A stretch of 64,000 nt of DNA from Fratercula arctica (taxonomy: Eukaryota > Chordata > Aves > Charadriiformes > Alcidae): NCBI GenBank assembly GCA_947846985.1, contig CANTUZ010000021.1:2100711-2164710 (forward strand), in the 5' to 3' direction. The notes under the pieces were generated by a model. The model was not told the DNA's origin. It made no database searches and was given only the letters and a program-made list of their open reading frames with translations. Below, piece after piece: positions 12,603-23,329 of this stretch; position 1 is the stretch's first letter; every line of letters starts with the position of its first letter. The position numbers and the translations under genes were made by a program.

Positions 12603-14208
12603 TCATCTCCCGGCTCCCGCATTCCTGGGTGGAGAGTTTACATTCCCCCCGTCCCCTGGCCATCCGCGCCTCGCCTCCGGAAAACAAAGCGGCCTTGGGG
12701 TGGGATCGGCTTTTTGGGGAGTGGGACCCTGTGGATAATGGGAACCAGCCGATGGGCAGCAGCCCCCGGGCAAAGCTCCCGGAATCTGGCCCTGGGATCC
12801 CCCACGGAGCCCCCCTATGGAAAGGGGGAGTCCACCCATGGGTGCAGGGAGCTGAGGGGCGCGGGGGGGGGTGTGGGGTGTGTGTGTCCCCCGTCCATCC
12901 TGCCAATGTCACCACCAGCGCGGGTTTTCCCCCCGGGGAGGGAGGCAAAGACATCGGCAGCGATAAAATCAATCCCATTTTTAATTCCCATTTCGTGGAG
13001 CCAGGGGGTGGGATGGTGGGGGGTGCCGGGGGGGTCCCAGCCAGCCCACCCCATTCCTCAACCAGCTTCTCCAAACCACGGAGTGGTGGTGGGGGGGGAA
13101 AACCCCCAACCCTGGATACATTTTTCCCCCCTCTTCTCTCCCCCCTTCCAAGTCATCGCTGGAAAATTAAACCGGATCCAAAGAGTTTTTCCTTTCCAAA
13201 ATGTGCTGGAGAGGCGCTGCCTTAACCCTTTCGGCTCCCGCTTTTCCCTTCCAGGGAGAATTGGGATTTTTAAGGGAGTTTTGTGATCATCCTGGAGCTT
13301 TGCTGGGGAAAGGGGAATGGCTCAAGCCCCCCCTGCAAACCCCCTTTTGCGCTCGGAGGATCCCGAAATCCCTTGAAACGACGGAGACGAGAAGCGCTGA
13401 GGCTTTCTGGGGCTGGTTTTGGGGCGCCCAGGGGGGGTCAGCACTTCCAGGTCTCCCTCTCCATTTTGGGAAGAGTAGTTTGGGTTTTTTTATTTTGGGT
13501 TTTTTTGTTTGTTTGTTTGTTTTGTTTTGTTTTTTTAATTTCAATTAAATCCAGCTGATTAAATCCATCCTTCCCCTCCTCGAGCTGGGCGCCAGCCCCT
13601 CTCCAGCTCAAACTCCCCACAGCCCGGAGCCGGCATCGCCCAAATCCCAAGAAACCAAACCGGAGCCGGGACCCGCTTCTCTCCGCAAACTCGGGAGAAG
13701 CCAAAAAACCCTAATCCTATAGAAAATGTGAGCTATTTCCTCCGGGGGGGGGCACAGCACAGCCCCCCCCCCTCCTACAAACCCAAAAATCCTTATTTTT
13801 CGGGTTAAATTGCTATTTTTTTCCCCAGCAAAGCGCTTTGTTCCAGCTGGAGGGAGATGCTGGCTCATCCCCACGGGGCGATGGAAGTGGGGGGCCCAGC
13901 AGCACCCGTGGGGACCCCCCCAGTTTAATTCTTGATTATTTTTTTTTGGGGGGGGGGGGGGGGAAGCCGTCAGGAATAAGTTAGCGGTTTGTTTTACTGG
14001 TTCGTATTTACAAAGGAGCGTTTAAAAAGTAATTTGGGAGGAAAAGTCTACAGGGAAGTGGGGAGGGGGGCGGCAGGGACCGGGGGGGGGGGGGGACGAC
14101 AACACAGCCCCGTCACAGCAGCTTTTGGGAGAGAAGGGGGGATTAATAAAAAAAAATTAATCAACTTTCTTGGGGAGTTTCCAAAAAGAGAGGAAGAAAA
14201 ATGGGATT
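12191..14208. other. Intergenic sequence downstream of FZD2
   Basis: Mostly unique sequence. It includes a 26-nt A run at 12,568-12,593, a GATAAAATCAATCCC / TTTTTAATTCCC patch at about 12,960-12,990, a T/G-rich simple tract at about 13,484-13,548, and G runs near 13,950 and 14,080. The A run is not preceded by any transposon I recognise. No exon found. Confidence 0.55.
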
Positions 14209-14214
14209 TTTATT
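14209..14214 (-). terminator. Candidate AATAAA poly(A) signal for FZD2
   Basis: TTTATT on the plus strand gives AATAAA on the minus strand about 620 nt past the FZD2 stop codon. A closer variant ATTAAA lies at 14,679-14,684 (minus), in an AT-rich stretch. Which one is used cannot be decided here. Confidence 0.35.
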
Positions 14215-14833
14215 GGTGTTTGTTTTTTTTTTTTTCTTCCCCCCCCTTTTTCCAGGGGCGGGCAGGGAGCGGGAGGGCAAGAATCCTCGGCCCGTCTCGG
14301 CAGGGATTTCTCCCTTTTTCTCCTTTTTTTCTTCCTTTTCCTCCTTTTTTCCCCTCCTTTTTTTCCCCGTCTTTTTTTCTCCTTTTTTCCCTCCTTTTCC
14401 CCTTTTTTCTCCCTTTCCCACTCCTTTTTCTCCTCTCCTTTTGCTCTTTATCTTCCTCTCTTTTTTGTCTTTTTCCTCTCATTTTTACTTTCTCCTCTCC
14501 TTTTTCTTTTTTCTCTCCCTTTTCTCCTCTCCTTCTTCTCTTTTTTCTCCCTTTTCTCCTCTCCTTTTTCTCCTTTTTCTCTCCTTTTTCTCCTCTCACT
14601 TTTCTCCTTTTTTTTTTTTCTCTTTTTTCGGGTTTTAAATAGAAATATATAATTAAATTTACAAATGCTATTTACAGGTTTAATTACAAAAAAAAAAAAA
14701 AAATCAAAGAGAAAGAGAGACACCCCTTAGACGTTAATAAATCTAAAAATAAAAAATATATAATAAACCCCCCCACCCCAAAAAAAAAAAAAATTCAAGC
14801 CGAAGGAGGGCGGCGGCCGGCCTTGGGGGGGGG
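14215..14833 (-). other. FZD2: FZD2 3' UTR region with pyrimidine-rich repeat
   Basis: Sequence directly after the FZD2 stop. It starts with AT-rich sequence and oligo(A/T) tracts (14,631-14,800), then a (CTCCTTTTT)n-like tract at about 14,290-14,632 that would be a purine (GGAGAAAAA) repeat in the transcript. If the AATAAA at 14,209 is used, the whole repeat is in the mRNA. If the ATTAAA at 14,679 is used, it is not. Confidence 0.5.
14290..14632. repeat. Polypyrimidine/polypurine repeat (CTCCTTTTT)n
   Basis: About 340 bp almost free of purines on the plus strand, made of CTCC, CTTTTT and TTCCC blocks. Mirror-symmetric purine/pyrimidine tracts like this can form triplex DNA. Open frames of Phe/Ser/Leu or Lys/Glu/Gly are artefacts. 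Confidence 0.9.
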
Positions 14834-16507
14834 TCACACCGTCGTCTCGCCCTGCTTGCTGTTGGTAAGTCGCGTGTAGAACTTCCTCCACGAGTGCAGG
14901 GTTTTCCCCGACCATATCCAAAAGCCGGAGGTGATGCCCACGATGAGAGTCATGAGATACTTGATCATGTAGACGGTGAAATCGGGGGTCATGCGGGGGG
15001 TGAAGTGGAGTGGGCAGGGGATGGCCAAGCTCTTGCAGTTCTGGCTGATCCAGCTGCGCTCCCAGTGCTCGCGGAAAGCCTGCTCGTAGAAATAACAAGC
15101 GATGACGATGGTGGCTGGGACGGTGTAGAGGACGCTGAAGACCCCAATACGAACCATCAACCGCTCCAACTTCTCTGTTTTGGTCCCTCCGTGTTTCATG
15201 ATGGTGCGGATACGGAAGAGGGAGACGAAGCCGGCCAGAAGGAAGGAGGTACCGATGAAGAGGTAGACGAAGAGCGGGGCCAACACGAAGCCCCGGAGAG
15301 GGTCAATGTTGTTGAGGCCTACAAAGCAGACACCGCTCAGCAGGTCCCCGTCGATCTGCCCCATGGCCAGGATGGTGATGGTCTTGACGGCCGGCACGGC
15401 CCAGGCAGCCAAGTGGAAATACTGGGAGTTGGCCTCGATGGCCTCGTGGCCCCACTTCATGCCGGCAGCCAGGAACCAGGTGAGGGAGAGAATGACCCAC
15501 CAGATTGAGCTGGCCATGCTGAAGAAGTAGAGCATCATGAAGAGGATGGTGCAACCTTCCTTCTTGGTGCCCTGCACCACCGTGCGGTAGCCGTCCTCCT
15601 GGAAACGCTCATTGCAGACCACCCTCTCCTCCAGCACAAAGCCGGCAATGTAGGCCACTGACACCATGGTGTAGCACCCCGAGAGGAAGATGATGGGTCG
15701 CTCGGGGTAGCGGAAACGCTGCATGTCCACCAGGTAGGTGGTGACAGTGAAGAAGGTGGAGGCGCAACACAAGACGGACCAGATGAGGATCCAGATACGG
15801 GCGAAACGTATCTCGTCCTCGTTGAAGAACATGTGGCCGTCAGGCCGGGTGGGCTCGCAGGGCGCCGCGCAGTCCTTCTCACCCAAGAACTTGTAGTTGA
15901 GGTAGCTGGGCACCTTCAGTGCCCGTGGGCAGTGGAAGGGGTGGTCAAGGGTGGCGTAACGAGGGGCACCCGGGGTGCCCTGGCCGGCCAACGGTGTGGC
16001 GCTGGTGAGCAATGCCGGTGAACCGCCGTCCTCCGAATGGTTCTGCCCCACACAGATCTGCTCGGCGCCGTGCCGGGGGAAATTCTCACACCGTAATCGC
16101 TCCGGCCATTGGAAACCGAATTTATTCATGAGGGCTTCGCAGCCCTGGCGTGCCCGCTCACAGATGGAGCGGCATGGCGGGATGGCCTGCTCCAGCACCG
16201 TGCAGACCGGCGCGTACATGGAGCAGAGGAAGAACTTGAGCTCCAACGAACACTGGACCTTCACCAAGGGGTAGAACTGGTGGACCTCCAACCCTGCGTC
16301 CTCCTGGTTGGTGTGACCCAGCAGGTTGGGCATGATGGTCTGGTTGTAGGCGATGTCAGTGCAGAGCGGGATGGAGATGGGTTGGCAGAAGCCGTGGTCG
16401 GGGATGGAGATGCCCTTCTCGCCGTGCAGCTGGCTCCGGCACGGCGCCGGCACACTCAGCCCCACCAGCAGCCAGGCCAGGGCGGGCAGCACGCCGGGGG
16501 GGCCCAT
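14834..16507 (-). CDS. FZD2: Frizzled-2 Wnt receptor (complete, single exon, 557 aa)
   Basis: Class F seven-transmembrane receptor at the plasma membrane. It binds Wnt ligands (with LRP5/6, or ROR-type co-receptors) and signals through Dishevelled. Residues 1-25 form a signal peptide. The cysteine-rich Wnt-binding domain spans about 30-155, with ten cysteines at 41, 49, 86, 95, 102, 112, 116, 123, 140 and 152 and N-glycosylation sites at N55 and N156. A linker covers about 156-190. Membrane segments lie near 237-258, 270-291, 318-342, 363-383, 404-431, 453-474 and 513-533. The Dishevelled-binding KTLHSW motif is at 535-540 and the C-terminal PDZ ligand ETTV at 554-557. The tail [13 protein letters not shown] and the overall identity mark FZD2 rather than FZD1 or FZD7. 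It is slightly shorter than human FZD2 (565 aa as I remember), mainly in the linker. The ATG at 16,507 has A at -3 and G at +4 and begins the signal peptide. An in-frame ATG at 16,681 would add 58 repeat-derived residues and bury it. Intronless, as in other vertebrates. Confidence 0.98.
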   Translation of the reverse strand: MGPPGVLPALAWLLVGLSVPAPCRSQLHGEKGISIPDHGFCQPISIPLCTDIAYNQTIMPNLLGHTNQEDAGLEVHQFYPLVKVQCSLELKFFLCSMYAPVCTVLEQAIPPCRSICERARQGCEALMNKFGFQWPERLRCENFPRHGAEQICVGQNHSEDGGSPALLTSATPLAGQGTPGAPRYATLDHPFHCPRALKVPSYLNYKFLGEKDCAAPCEPTRPDGHMFFNEDEIRFARIWILIWSVLCCASTFFTVTTYLVDMQRFRYPERPIIFLSGCYTMVSVAYIAGFVLEERVVCNERFQEDGYRTVVQGTKKEGCTILFMMLYFFSMASSIWWVILSLTWFLAAGMKWGHEAIEANSQYFHLAAWAVPAVKTITILAMGQIDGDLLSGVCFVGLNNIDPLRGFVLAPLFVYLFIGTSFLLAGFVSLFRIRTIMKHGGTKTEKLERLMVRIGVFSVLYTVPATIVIACYFYEQAFREHWERSWISQNCKSLAIPCPLHFTPRMTPDFTVYMIKYLMTLIVGITSGFWIWSGKTLHSWRKFYTRLTNSKQGETTV

Positions 16508-16529
16508 GTTGCCCCAAGCTGCTGCACCC

Positions 16530-17290
16530 AGATTTACCGTGCCCGGTGCCCAGCTGGCCGGCCGGTCCTCCTGTCCGGTTCTGCTGTGCCTGGTGCTCCC
16601 TGGCTGGCTCCTGGTGACCAGATCTGCCGTGCCTGGTGCTCCCTGGATGGCTCCCAGTGACTGGACACGCTGAGGTCCCACCTGGATGGCTCCTGGTGAC
16701 CGGATCTACCGTGCCCAGTGCTCCCTGGACGTCTCACGGTGACCTGATCTTCCGTGCCTAGTGCTCCCTGGATGGCTCCCGGTGACCGGATCTGCTGGGT
16801 CCGGTGCTCCCTGGATGGCTCCTAGTGATCCGCTTTGCCGTGCCCGGTGCTCCCTAGACAGCTCCCGGCGCCTGGACACGCTCAGATCCTGCCTGGATGG
16901 TTCCTGGTGATCAGATGTGCTGTGCCTGGTGCTCCCTAGACGTTTCCCGGTGATCAGATGTGCCGTGCCCGGTGCTTCCTAGACAGTGCCCGGTGCCTGA
17001 ACACGCTCAGGTCCTGCCTGGACGGTTCTCGGTGAGTGGATTTGCCGTGTCCGGTGCTCCCTGGACGGTTCCCGGTGAGTGGATGTGCCGTGCCCGGTGT
17101 TCCCTGGACGGCTCCCGGTGCCGGGACACGCTGAGGTCCCGCCTGGAGGGGTGCCGGTGCCCGCAGCGTGCCTGCCCGCTGCCCGGCTGCCGCTGTCCCG
17201 CTTTACCGTGCGCGGCGGGACGGCTGCCGGTGCTCGGACGTGGCGCTCCCGGTGCCGGGACCCGGCGGTCCCGCTGCTCGCCGGCGCGGC
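16530..17290. repeat. Minisatellite abutting the FZD2 5' end (unit about 45-60 bp)
   Basis: At least a dozen diverged copies of CCGTGCCCGGTGCTCCCTGG, (A/C)TGGCTCC(C/T)GGTGA and CCGGATCTG recur from just above the FZD2 start codon to about 17,290. Position implies it forms the FZD2 5' UTR and/or proximal promoter. Copies nearest the gene are TG-richer and those nearest the CpG island are more GC-rich. Confidence 0.93.
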
Positions 17291-17700
17291 TCCCGGTCCC
17301 GGAGCCCCGGCGCGGGGGCGGTGATGCCTGTGGGGGGGTAGTACCGGGGCGGGGGAGGGGGGGGTACCGGGGGTGCCGGGGGAGCGGAGCGGCCGCACCG
17401 GACGCTCCCGCCGCCTTTGTGCGGGGCAGCGCCGCGTCCCCGCCGGGCGGAGCGGACCCCCCCGCCCTGCCCCCCCCGGCCCCGCCCCCCCCCCCCGCCT
17501 CGCCAATCACATTCAAATCGCGCGGCCGCCCCGCCCTCCCCGGCCCCGGCCCCGCCCCCCCCCGCGGTTCCCCCCCTTCGTCCCCGTCCCCGGGGGTCAC
17601 TGGCCCGGGGGGAGCCCGCCCCCCCCCCCCGCCGCCAACTTTTTCCGCGCCGTGAAAACTCCCCCCGCGGCGTGGGGTCGGGACGGGGCCATGGGGAAAA
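17291..17700 (-). promoter_or_regulatory. FZD2: Probable FZD2 promoter CpG island
   Basis: Extremely CpG-rich sequence with GC boxes. CGCCAATCACATTCAAATCGCG at about 17,500-17,522 carries a CCAAT box, which reads ATTGG on the FZD2 strand. No TATA box. It lies about 0.8-1.2 kb upstream of the FZD2 ATG, beyond the minisatellite. Whether the transcript starts here, making the minisatellite 5' UTR, or within the repeat is unknown. Confidence 0.55.
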
Positions 17701-17965
17701 GTCCCTCCCCGGGTCCCCTGTGTCGTCCCCCCCCGCGTCCGTGTCCCCTGACCCCCCCGTATCCCCCACCCTCGTGTCCCCTGCCCCCCCCCGGGTCCGT
17801 GTCCCCTTGCCCACCCGTGTCCCCTGCCCTCCCCCATATGCCCTGGAGCCTCACATCCCCTGCACCCCCATGTCCCTTGCCCCCCCCGTATCCCCTGTGC
17901 CCCCCCGTATCCCCTGCCCCCCCGCATCCCCTGGCCCCCCCTATGTATCCCCACCCGTGGGGCTG
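17701..17965. repeat. C-rich degenerate repeat (TCCCCTGCCCCCCCGTA)
   Basis: Imperfect tandem phrases GTGTCCCCTG, CCCCCCCGTATCCCCTG and CCCCCGCATCCCCTGG, about 18-25 bp per unit, directly upstream of the FZD2 CpG island. Confidence 0.8.
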
Positions 17966-18369
17966 CTCTCCCCCCACCCGCCCCGGCCCGGGACCCACAT
18001 CCCCCTCCAACATGCTGCAGTGGGTCCCCCGCTGTCCCGAGGTCCCCTTTAGGGTGCACCGGGGCAGGATTAGCCCCTGTGGCCGCCTGGCACCCACATG
18101 GGTCCTGGCTGCTCCCCTGGGAATGGGGGGGACACCCCTCGGTGCCTGGGTGTCACCCAGGCAGTGCCACCGCCCCATGGTAGGGGGTAGCCGCCGGCAC
18201 CCTGCGGCTACACAAGGCCACGGCATAGCCAGGGATGTCCCTGATGTCCCCACATCAGCCAGGGGTGGCTGGGGACATCCGGCATCCTGTCCCTGCACCT
18301 CCCACCCCGGCTGTGGGGAAGGGCACCTCTGTCCCCAAAACAGGGCAGTGGGAGGGAGCTGGGGGGCCA
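17966..18369. other. GC-rich intergenic sequence, nothing recognised
   Basis: Unique GC-rich sequence with no recognisable exon, repeat family or motif cluster. Confidence 0.6.
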
Positions 18370-18745
18370 GGACACACTGGGGAGGGACTGGGACATGGTG
18401 GGGGAGGGACTGGGACACACCGGGGGGATCTGGGACACAAGGGGACCTGGGACATGGCAGTGGGGGACTAGGACATGCCGGGGTGGGGCAGGACACACGG
18501 GGGGATCCAGGACATGCTGGGGGGGACTGGGACACACTGGGGGGATCTGGGACATGGCGGGGGGGACCGGGACACACTGAGGAGTGACTGGGACATACTG
18601 AGGGAGGACCGGGATATGCCAGGGGTGACTGGGACACACTGGGGGGGGACTGGGATGTGCCGGTGGACACTGAGACATGCCGGGGGGACACTGGGAACAG
18701 TAGGGGGGGGGGGACGGACTGGGACACAGCAGAGGGTACTAGGAC
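18370..18745. repeat. Minisatellite, unit about 20-24 bp (GGGGGACTGGGACACACTG)
   Basis: About 16 copies of GGGGGGACTGGGACACACTG / GGGGATCTGGGACATGGC. G-rich on the plus strand with frequent runs of 4-8 G. Confidence 0.94.
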
Positions 18746-21544
18746 ACACCGGAGACCCTCATCAGGGAAAGAAACTGTGGGCAATCACCCCAAATTTTGG
18801 CAGCGGGATGGGGCGGGGGGGGGGCTGCCCTCCCCAAAGCAGCATCCCAAGGAAGGGACAGACTTGGGGGGTGCAGCCCAGTGCCCCCATCCCACTCCTT
18901 TCTGGTGGGGGGGGAGGGGGGGGGGTGAGGGGTTTTCTGCCGGCTGTCTCCTTCCCCTGCGCTGTCCTCCCTCCCTTTCTCTGCCTTTCCTGTAACTTAA
19001 GCTTTTGTTGTGAGCAGGAGCAGCCCGGGCTGCCGTGAAAAGAGGGCCCCACCGCCTTTCAGAGCGTAATTGAAACCATTGCGCGGCTCCTGGCCGAGGG
19101 GGAAGGGCAGGGGGGGCTCCAGAAATCAAAGCTGAGAGGGGGGGGACGACATGCACACACACACACACACGCCCCATGCACACCCGCTCCCGGCCCCCCC
19201 CTCCCCAGGCCGGTTGGCAGTGGGGCGGTTAGTGGAATGCTGGGGGCTCCCCAGCTCTTGCCAAGGAGTCGGGGATGGAAGGTCCCCATGGCCTCCGAGG
19301 AAGCCGGGATGGGGGTCCCATGGGGTGAATTGGGGTGGGGTGGGGTGGGTGCCACCATCCAGGTGGCCACCCGTATCCCCAGTGGGGGCACCCAGAGGTG
19401 CTGCCTTTGGGGAGCACACTGAGCCTGCGGCCGCCATGTGCCGGGGAGGGCGGCTCGGCGCAGCCAGCACTTGGCGGCCGCCCAGCGAGTCCCCGGCCGG
19501 GGCGGTGCTGGCCAAGGGCCTGGCCGGGCGCTGGGCTGCGGGGGACGGAGCTCAGGCTGGATCCCAATCAGTAGCTGCCTCCCGGCCCCTTCCCAGCTCC
19601 CCGATTCCTGGCTCCTCCAGCTGTGGCTCCCCTCGGATGCAGGGTCTGGTTTGTGTCACTGCCCCAGTGTCCCCCACCTCGGTGGTCTTCGCCCCGGCCC
19701 CACCAGCTGGGGATGGGGACAGAGGGGGAGCAGGGGTGTCAGTGCAGCCATGTGGATCTTGGCTTCCTAAAAGTTTTGGATTTTGTCTTCTTTCCAGGTG
19801 TGGGGGGCATGTCACTTCCAGAGGGGGTGGCAGGGGCTGGGGCTGTCCCTGTGCTCCCCGTCCTCCTGGGTGCTGTGGGGTGCTGGTGGCTCAGGACCTT
19901 GGGCATCAGGGACACACAGGGATGTGTCCCACCCAGAGTGGGTGCAGAGCCCTCCTGGGGGGCTGCCAGCCCCAGACCTGGTGTCACGGGACACCCCAGG
20001 GAGGCAGCCGGTGGGGTCCCAACTGCTCAGGGGTGTCCCCTCTCAGGGACATGCAGCGTGGCCGGAGAATCCCTTTGATTCCTTTTTTCCCTGTCACTGG
20101 GCTCCCAGCCCTGTCCCCAGGCGGTGCCAGGGGTGGGCTAGGGGGGAGAGGGTCCTGCCCCCTCCCCAAAAGCTTCCCTGCGGGGGTCTGAGGCTGGCGT
20201 CCTGGGCAGAGTGGAGCCTCTGAGGACAGGGACCCCTCCTGGCACCCAGCAGACGAGGGCTGGTGCTGCCAGCAGGCCAGGCTGGGCATTACTGGGAGTA
20301 TGGGGCCAAGCCCAGTTCCCCCCAGGGCTTCCCCTTGCAGGCCCCCAGGAGGTGCTCAGGGTGGGGGAGGCCCAGGAGTCCTGATCCTCGCACTGCTCCG
20401 CTCTCACTTCACCCCAGTACAGCACTGGGGGATGCTGGTGGGCACTGGTGCTGCCAGTCCCCTGCCCCCAGCACCCCAGTGTCCCCATGCCAGGGGATGG
20501 CCCATGGGTGCCACCACCTCCGGAGGGGCTGGTGGCTCCAGTGTCCCTGTTGGAGCAGGGCATGGTGCCCTCTCCCTGGGCGTTCTCCAGTGCTGTGGAG
20601 TGCCAAGGTGCTTGTGGGAGGAGGGCCAGGGATGGGGGACACAGCTGGAACCCCCCAGGTCCTGTCCTTGGACCCCAAGCAGCACCCCAAGCAGTGCCCA
20701 GCACCCTCAGCTCAGCCACGGGCAGCTCCAGCCCCTCTCTGAGCCTCCTCCCCAGGGACCAGAGCCCTGGTGCACCCCCGTGGGTGACACCAGGGCTGGC
20801 AGTGGCCCTGTACACTGCCCCACTCTTGGGCTGGTGGCCAGCACCACTCAGGAAGGACAAGTATTTTGGGGTGGGGGGGCTCGGGCAGCACAGCTCCCAC
20901 TACCTCCATCCCTCGGGGATGGGCATGGAGGAGGACAAAGCAGAAATCAGGGGATGGAACAGCTGTGCCAGGCGATGCCAGGCAGGACAGGGACCCCTGG
21001 GGGTCCCCCAGGAGCTCAGAGGAAAGGCCCCCCTGGCCCCTGCCCTCAGCTTTGTTTCACACTTAAGAGCCTCTAATTAAAACCAGCCACAAAAGCCCTG
21101 GCTGGCGGCAGGCTCAAGGTGCCAGCAGAGGACGGGGGTCCGTCACCAAGGGAACAGAGAGGGATGCGGGGCCCCCAGCGCGGGCACCACGGGGCCTCCC
21201 CGCACCCCTCTGCGTCAGCAGGCACACGTGTGCGCACACACACACACATGCACACGCATGCACGTGCACACACGTTGCCCGCAGGAGGGGCGAGCGCGGG
21301 GACGTGGGAGCGGGACTGGGAGGCGACAGCGCTGGGGGGTGCTGGTATGAAAGGTCTGCTGGCACACGTGTGTGCACACGTGTGTTTGCACACCTGTGCC
21401 CTGCTTTGCTGCACACGCTGTCTTGTGGATTAGGGCAAGCAGGAACCAGTGCCTGCTGTCCTCAGGCCTGGTTTGTACTGGTCTAATGGTTTGCAATGGC
21501 TCCACGGGGTCGGAGGTGTCCACAAACAGTGCTGGCCAGGTGGG
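18746..21544. other. Intergenic sequence with scattered enhancer-like islands
   Basis: No exon recognised. Notable patches are about 18,990-19,100 (TAACTTAAGCTTTTGTTGTGAG, GCGTAATTGAAACCATTGCG), a (CA)n microsatellite at 19,154-19,170, about 21,060-21,125 (ACTTAAGAGCCTCTAATTAAAACCAGCCACAAAAG split over two lines) and CA/TG-rich stretches at 21,225-21,265 and 21,360-21,420. The many open frames have no family resemblance. Confidence 0.5.
19154..19170. repeat. (CA)n microsatellite
   Basis: Eight CA units with a further GC-interrupted continuation. Confidence 0.85.
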
Positions 21545-21895
21545 CTGTGGGGTGAGCTGAGCCCTGGGGTACCTGTGGGGTGGGCTGTGGGGCGAGCTGA
21601 GCCCTGGGGTATCTGTGGGGCAAGCCACAGGCTGAGCCGAGCCCTGGGGTACCTGTGGAGTACCTGTGGGGCAAACTGTGGGGTGAGCCAAGGCCTAGGG
21701 TACCTGTGGGGTGGGCCATGGGGTGGGCTGAGCCCTGGGGTACCTGTGGGGTGGGGCGTGGGGCAAACTGAGCCCTGGGGTACCCATGGGGCAAGCCAAG
21801 CCATGGGGTACCTGTGGGGTGGGCCATGGGGTGGGCCAAGCCCTGGGGTACCTGTGGGGCAAGCTGTGGGGTGCCCCAGCACTGGGGTCATCCCT
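21545..21895. repeat. Minisatellite, unit about 40 bp (GAGCCCTGGGGTACCTGTGG)
   Basis: About nine copies of GAGCCCTGGGGTACCTGTGGGG followed by TGGGCTGTGGGGCGAGCT. The GGGGTACCTG core recurs at a 40-bp period in the first copies (21,566, 21,606, 21,646). Confidence 0.93.
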
Positions 21896-23329
21896 CGCTG
21901 ATGGCATGGCTGCAGCGGGCACCCATGCGGCCACAGCGTGTTAGCCAAACCCTGGCACCTGGAGGGTCCCAGGACGGGGGCAGAGGGCTGATGGGCGACC
22001 CCAAGAGGATGTGTGACCACCAAGGTGAGGGTCTGACTACCCAGACATCCCGGGGGGTGACATCCCAATGGCCGGTGTTTCCCCAACCTCCCCCCAGTGC
22101 CAGCAGGGGACACAACTCACCCTGTGCCATGCTGGCAGGCCGCTGGCGGGGCGGTGTGCAGGGGAAAGCTGGCTTAAGCACACCTTGACCTTGCTGGCAG
22201 GGGAGGGATCCCTTCAGCTTGTCCGACACATCTCCTGCCAGCGCCCGGCATTGAGAGCGCTGCAAGCTCGCACGCGGAGGAGCCGGCATGAAAAGGCAGC
22301 TTAGGCATCTCCTGCTGGGAGAGATGGATTAGGGGCTTCGGGGAGGGCCAGAGGGACAGCGAGAGGCACAGCCGCTGCGGCGCTGCCGGGGCCAGGCTTC
22401 GTGCCGGCTGGGCAAGAGTGGGTATGGCCAGGCATGGTGCCGCCGGCCACCATCTCGCAGCATCCCGGTGGGAGAAGGGGCCAGCGGGCCAGGCCCGGCA
22501 AGGCGGGATGCTGGGGGGGTCCCCAAAACGGAGTGTGGGAAGCAAGAAGGACTGTCCCGGCTCGGAGGAGGACAGGGCACCCAGGGCTGGCAGCCCTGCT
22601 CCCCTGCACGGCCCCGGACCCCGCCACGGGACCCCAAGGCATCCGCCGTCTGGCCCCCCAGCTGTCGCTGTCAGGGGGATGCGGTATTTTTAGAGCTGCC
22701 CAGGGACCGGTAGGTCGAGCGGTGACAATTTTTGCCCCTGGAAGCAGGCAGCACAAGGTGGGGGTGGAGGGAGGCTTTGCCAGCCCCCAGCACTTTCCCT
22801 TTTTGCTCTGATTTGGGGTTGGAAATATCCCATTTGTCCCCAGGGGAAGCCCCAGGCGCTGGCAATGGGTCCCCATGGGGCAGGGGGGGTCCGGCCATCT
22901 TGTCTGTGTCCCAGGGTCCTGTGCGGGGTTGGGCTCTGCATTGCCAAGACAGTGTGGCCTGGACTCCTGGGTCGTCCCCCCGCCGGGACTGTCCCTGGTG
23001 TCTGGGGTGGGGGTTGATGGCCCTGGTGGCCCCCGTCCCTCTCCATGCCAGGAACAGCTGTGCCCCTGGCTGATTGTGGGGGGACTCTGCCAGCACCAGG
23101 CATGTGACAGGAGGTGACAGAGCTGGCTGCTATTTATACCCGGTCCTTGTCAGGGCTGGGTGTGGGGACACATGCCCCAGGCCCAGGGTGACCCTCAGGG
23201 TCCCCTGTGTGCCCACCTGCCCCCCAGCTCCACCCGAATCCCCCCCGGGGGTGGGGGAAGGCTGCAGAGGGGCCATGAGGCCCATTCCTGCCCCCATGGT
23301 GTCGCATGGCCACTCCAACTGTCCCCAGC
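21896..23329. other. Intergenic sequence, enhancer-like islands
   Basis: No exon recognised. AT-balanced islands within GC-rich sequence include about 22,165-22,350 (GCTTAAGCACACCTTGACCTTGCTGG with an ERR/NR5A-like CAAGGTCA on the minus strand) and about 22,675-22,745 (GCGGTATTTTTAGAGC, GGTGACAATTTTTGCC). Confidence 0.45.

Noticed and set aside
14201..14642. Phe/Ser-rich open frames that look like membrane proteins
   Set aside because: They are translations of the CTCCTTTTT pyrimidine tract beside the FZD2 3' end.
14834..16507. FZD1 or FZD7 as the identity of the receptor
   Set aside because: The [13 protein letters not shown] tail, short N-terminal region and short linker match FZD2, and the neighbouring GPATCH8 agrees with the FZD2 locus.
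16512..16681. Longer FZD2 starting at the upstream ATG (615 aa)
   Set aside because: The extra 58 residues derive from the minisatellite and would displace the signal peptide. The ATG at 16,507 has the better context and gives the expected length.
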